Of a stretch of 64,000 bases of DNA, positions 62,216-64,000 are shown one piece after another. Both the position numbers and the translations under genes were made by a program. The stretch covers positions 372,001-436,000 of the forward strand of contig JAUTXW010004470.1 of NCBI GenBank assembly GCA_030620095.1, in the 5' to 3' direction. Each line of letters opens with the position of its first letter. Position 1 is the first letter of the stretch. The DNA comes from Kuschelorhynchus macadamiae. Taxonomy: Eukaryota > Arthropoda > Insecta > Coleoptera > Curculionidae. The notes beneath the pieces are model-generated. The model saw only the letters and a list, made by a program, of their open reading frames with translations. It was not told where the DNA came from and made no database searches.

Positions 62216-63115
62216 CCCCAAACCAGACACCACTCTAACATAATAACAAGAAGATCGTTAACGAAAACCATTTAGAAATTTAATATCTGGGAAATATCTG
62301 CGAACCAACTGAGTAAGTAAAAACTGATAATAGGGATATCATACAGGATATAAAATTTATGTGTCCTGAGGATGCAACAATAAAGTTGCGAAACGTCGAC
62401 AATTTAAAAATAAAAATTTGTTTTATTTTACTGGGTCTTAAGCCCAAATAATATACCGCTCTAAAATAAAAACAAGAGGATCGTTAACGAAAACCATTTA
62501 GAAACTTAATATCTGGAAAATATCTGCGGTCCAACGTAGTAGGTAAAGACTAAAAATATGGGTTTCATGCAGGATATAGAATCTATATGTGTCCTGAGGA
62601 TGCAACAATAAAGTTTCGAAACGTCGACAATTTAAAAAAAACATTTGTTTTATTTTACTGGATCCTAACCCCAAATAATACACCACTCTAAAATAACAAC
62701 AAGAGAATCGTTACCGAAAACCATTTACAAACTTAATATCTGGAAAATATCTGCGGACAAACGGAATACGTGAAGACTGAAGAATATGGGTTTCATGCTG
62801 GATATAGAATCTACATGTGTCCTAAAGATGCAACAATACAGTTGCGAAACGTTGCAAAATAGACTTTTGTTTTTTGTACTATATCCTAACCCCAAATAAT
62901 ACACCACTCTAACATAAAAACAAGAGGATTGTTAGCGAAAACCATTAAAAACGTATGCGGAACAACGGAGTAAAATGAGATAATATGAGTTTCATGCAGG
63001 ATATAAGATCTACATATGTGTCCTGAGGATGAAACAATTAATTTGTGAAACTTCGACAATTAAAAAAAACTTGTTTTTTTTACTGGATCTTAACCATAAA
63101 TAATACACCACTCTT
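62216..63115 (+). repeat. Tandem array of about 228-bp units with hammerhead-like cores
   Basis: About four units; cores start at 62365, 62593, 62821 and 63022 (spacings 228, 228, 201). Shared phrases are ATCGTTAACGAAAACCATTT, TTAATATCTGGAAAATATCT and CCAAATAATACACCACTCT. The core CTGAGGA, stem TGCAAC-loop-GTTGC, GAAAC matches the conserved hammerhead core CUGANGA...GAAA. Unit 3 has CTAAAGA and unit 4 a weakened stem, so they are probably inactive. Confidence 0.75.
62365..62400 (+). ncRNA. Hammerhead-ribozyme-like core (unit 1)
   Basis: CTGAGGA followed by a 5-bp stem GCAAC/GTTGC closing AATAAA, then GAAA and CGTCGAC. Stem II and the two conserved core strands are visible; helices I and III and the cleavage site were not established. 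Similar motifs occur in Penelope-like elements and retrozymes. Confidence 0.5.
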
Positions 63116-64000
63116 AACAAAATTTTTTAACATTGTTCCGACATATTGCATTTTTACCAAAATATTATCAGGTCATCACCATATGACCCTTAATTTTTTA
63201 TCAAAATTTGAAGTCAATCGGGTAAGCAGTATTTAAGCTATGCCGCGAGCTGACAGACACGCGACAGACGGACCGACGGAATTGATAAAAAAATGTTTTT
63301 TTGGCATCTAGAGTCGCTAAAACGTGAAGATATCTAAATGCTGACAGGGTGATCTTCTTCACGATTACAAAAATTTTATTTGGCCGCAACATTGTTTCAC
63401 CTTCTTGAATTAGTAACACATTTTCACTAGTTGAGCCCTATACCACAATTAGTTATGGCACATAATTTGAAATCAATCCATTAAGTAGATTTTTCTGGCT
63501 GAATTTTTAAATATTTTATTATACCGCCATTTTGTTCCGCCGTCTTGGATTCGTGCCAAAATTTTATCAGTTGATTCCAACATAATACTTGATGTTTATG
63601 CAAAATTTGAGATAAATTGGAAAAGCAGTTCTTTCATAATAATTTTTTTAACATTTCACTAGGCCGCCATTTTGGATTTTTACCAAAATATTACCAAGTC
63701 ATGTCCATATGAACCTTAATTTTTGATAAAAATTTTAAATCAATCGGGTAAGTAGTCTTTAAGCTATGCCGCGAACTGACACCTTGAATCAGTTCCAGAA
63801 TTTTACTAGTTGATCCCTATGCCTATGACAATTAGTTATGACACACAATTTAAAATCAAACCATTAAGGAGTTTTCCGGGCTGAATTTTTAAATATTATA
63901 TTAAGCCGCCGACTTAGATTCGTACTAAAATGTTACCAGTTGATTTCAACATAATACTTTATGTTTTTGCAAAATTGGAGATAAACTGGATGAGTATAAA
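63116..64000. repeat. Dispersed repeat family, head-to-tail copies to the window edge
   Basis: At least two partial copies in tandem. AATCGGGTAAGCAGTATTT (about 63217) recurs as AATCGGGTAAGTAGTCTTT (63752); CTATGCCGCGAGCTGACA as CTATGCCGCGAACTGACA; GTTGATTCCAACATAATACT (63571) as GTTGATTTCAACATAATACT (63937). The period is about 370-535 bp. Non-coding. Confidence 0.75.

Noticed and set aside
62015..63115. CRISPR-like array
   Set aside because: Units of about 228 bp are homologous throughout with no unique spacers, and the genome is eukaryotic.

Overview
This is an AT-rich, intron-rich arthropod nuclear window, almost certainly insect and possibly a beetle (the order is a guess). The evidence is GT-AG split exons of an ABCG half-transporter, CCTAA interstitial repeats, long (TA)n microsatellites and a typical insect mix of transposable elements (TEs). 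No tRNA, rRNA, CRISPR or operon structure was seen.

The one host gene recognised is an ABCG8-like half-transporter on the + strand. Eight exons (8442-8680, 16889-17036, 19295-19483, 24272-24381, 34066-34132, 37199-37380, 38420-38646, 48267-48450) join in frame into about 448 residues: an N-terminal tail, the whole nucleotide-binding domain (NBD) and the linker to the membrane domain. The first exon may not be the true start. The membrane-domain exons are not in the window, so the next intron is at least 15.5 kb. The NBD is strikingly degenerate: the Walker A loop has no glycine-lysine core, the signature motif is lost, and the glutamate after Walker B is Gln. The H-loop His is kept. This fits the non-catalytic partner of an ABCG5/ABCG8-type heterodimer.

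Nearly everything else is mobile DNA. 1-7562: a pair of inverted repeats encloses a Dong/R4-like LINE next to a (TAA)n tract, itself split by a 750-bp foldback element and a broken DDE transposon with D-to-E spacing near 82 (Sailor-like). Introns 1-3 hold MITEs, a Tc1-like relic, a hAT MITE with 8-bp target duplication and a tandem duplication. Intron 4 holds an errantivirus-like LTR element and a jockey-type LINE split by a hAT derivative. Introns 5-7 hold LINE fragments, a Penelope-like element with recognisable RT and GIY-YIG parts, and an inverted duplication of a second Penelope-like element with about 1.7-kb arms. After the last exon lies a Tc1/mariner-type transposon (48540-51325) with 427-bp terminal inverted repeats and an intact 353-residue transposase whose second catalytic Asp is Asn.

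53122-58427 is a nearly complete DIRS-type tyrosine-recombinase retrotransposon on the minus strand (gag, RT-RNase H, recombinase), with inverted terminal repeats, an internal complementary region and a shared AATT at both ends and at the internal junction. It sits in decayed LINE-like sequence. The last 4 kb hold a tandem array of about 228-bp units with a hammerhead-ribozyme-like core and a dispersed AT-rich repeat family.
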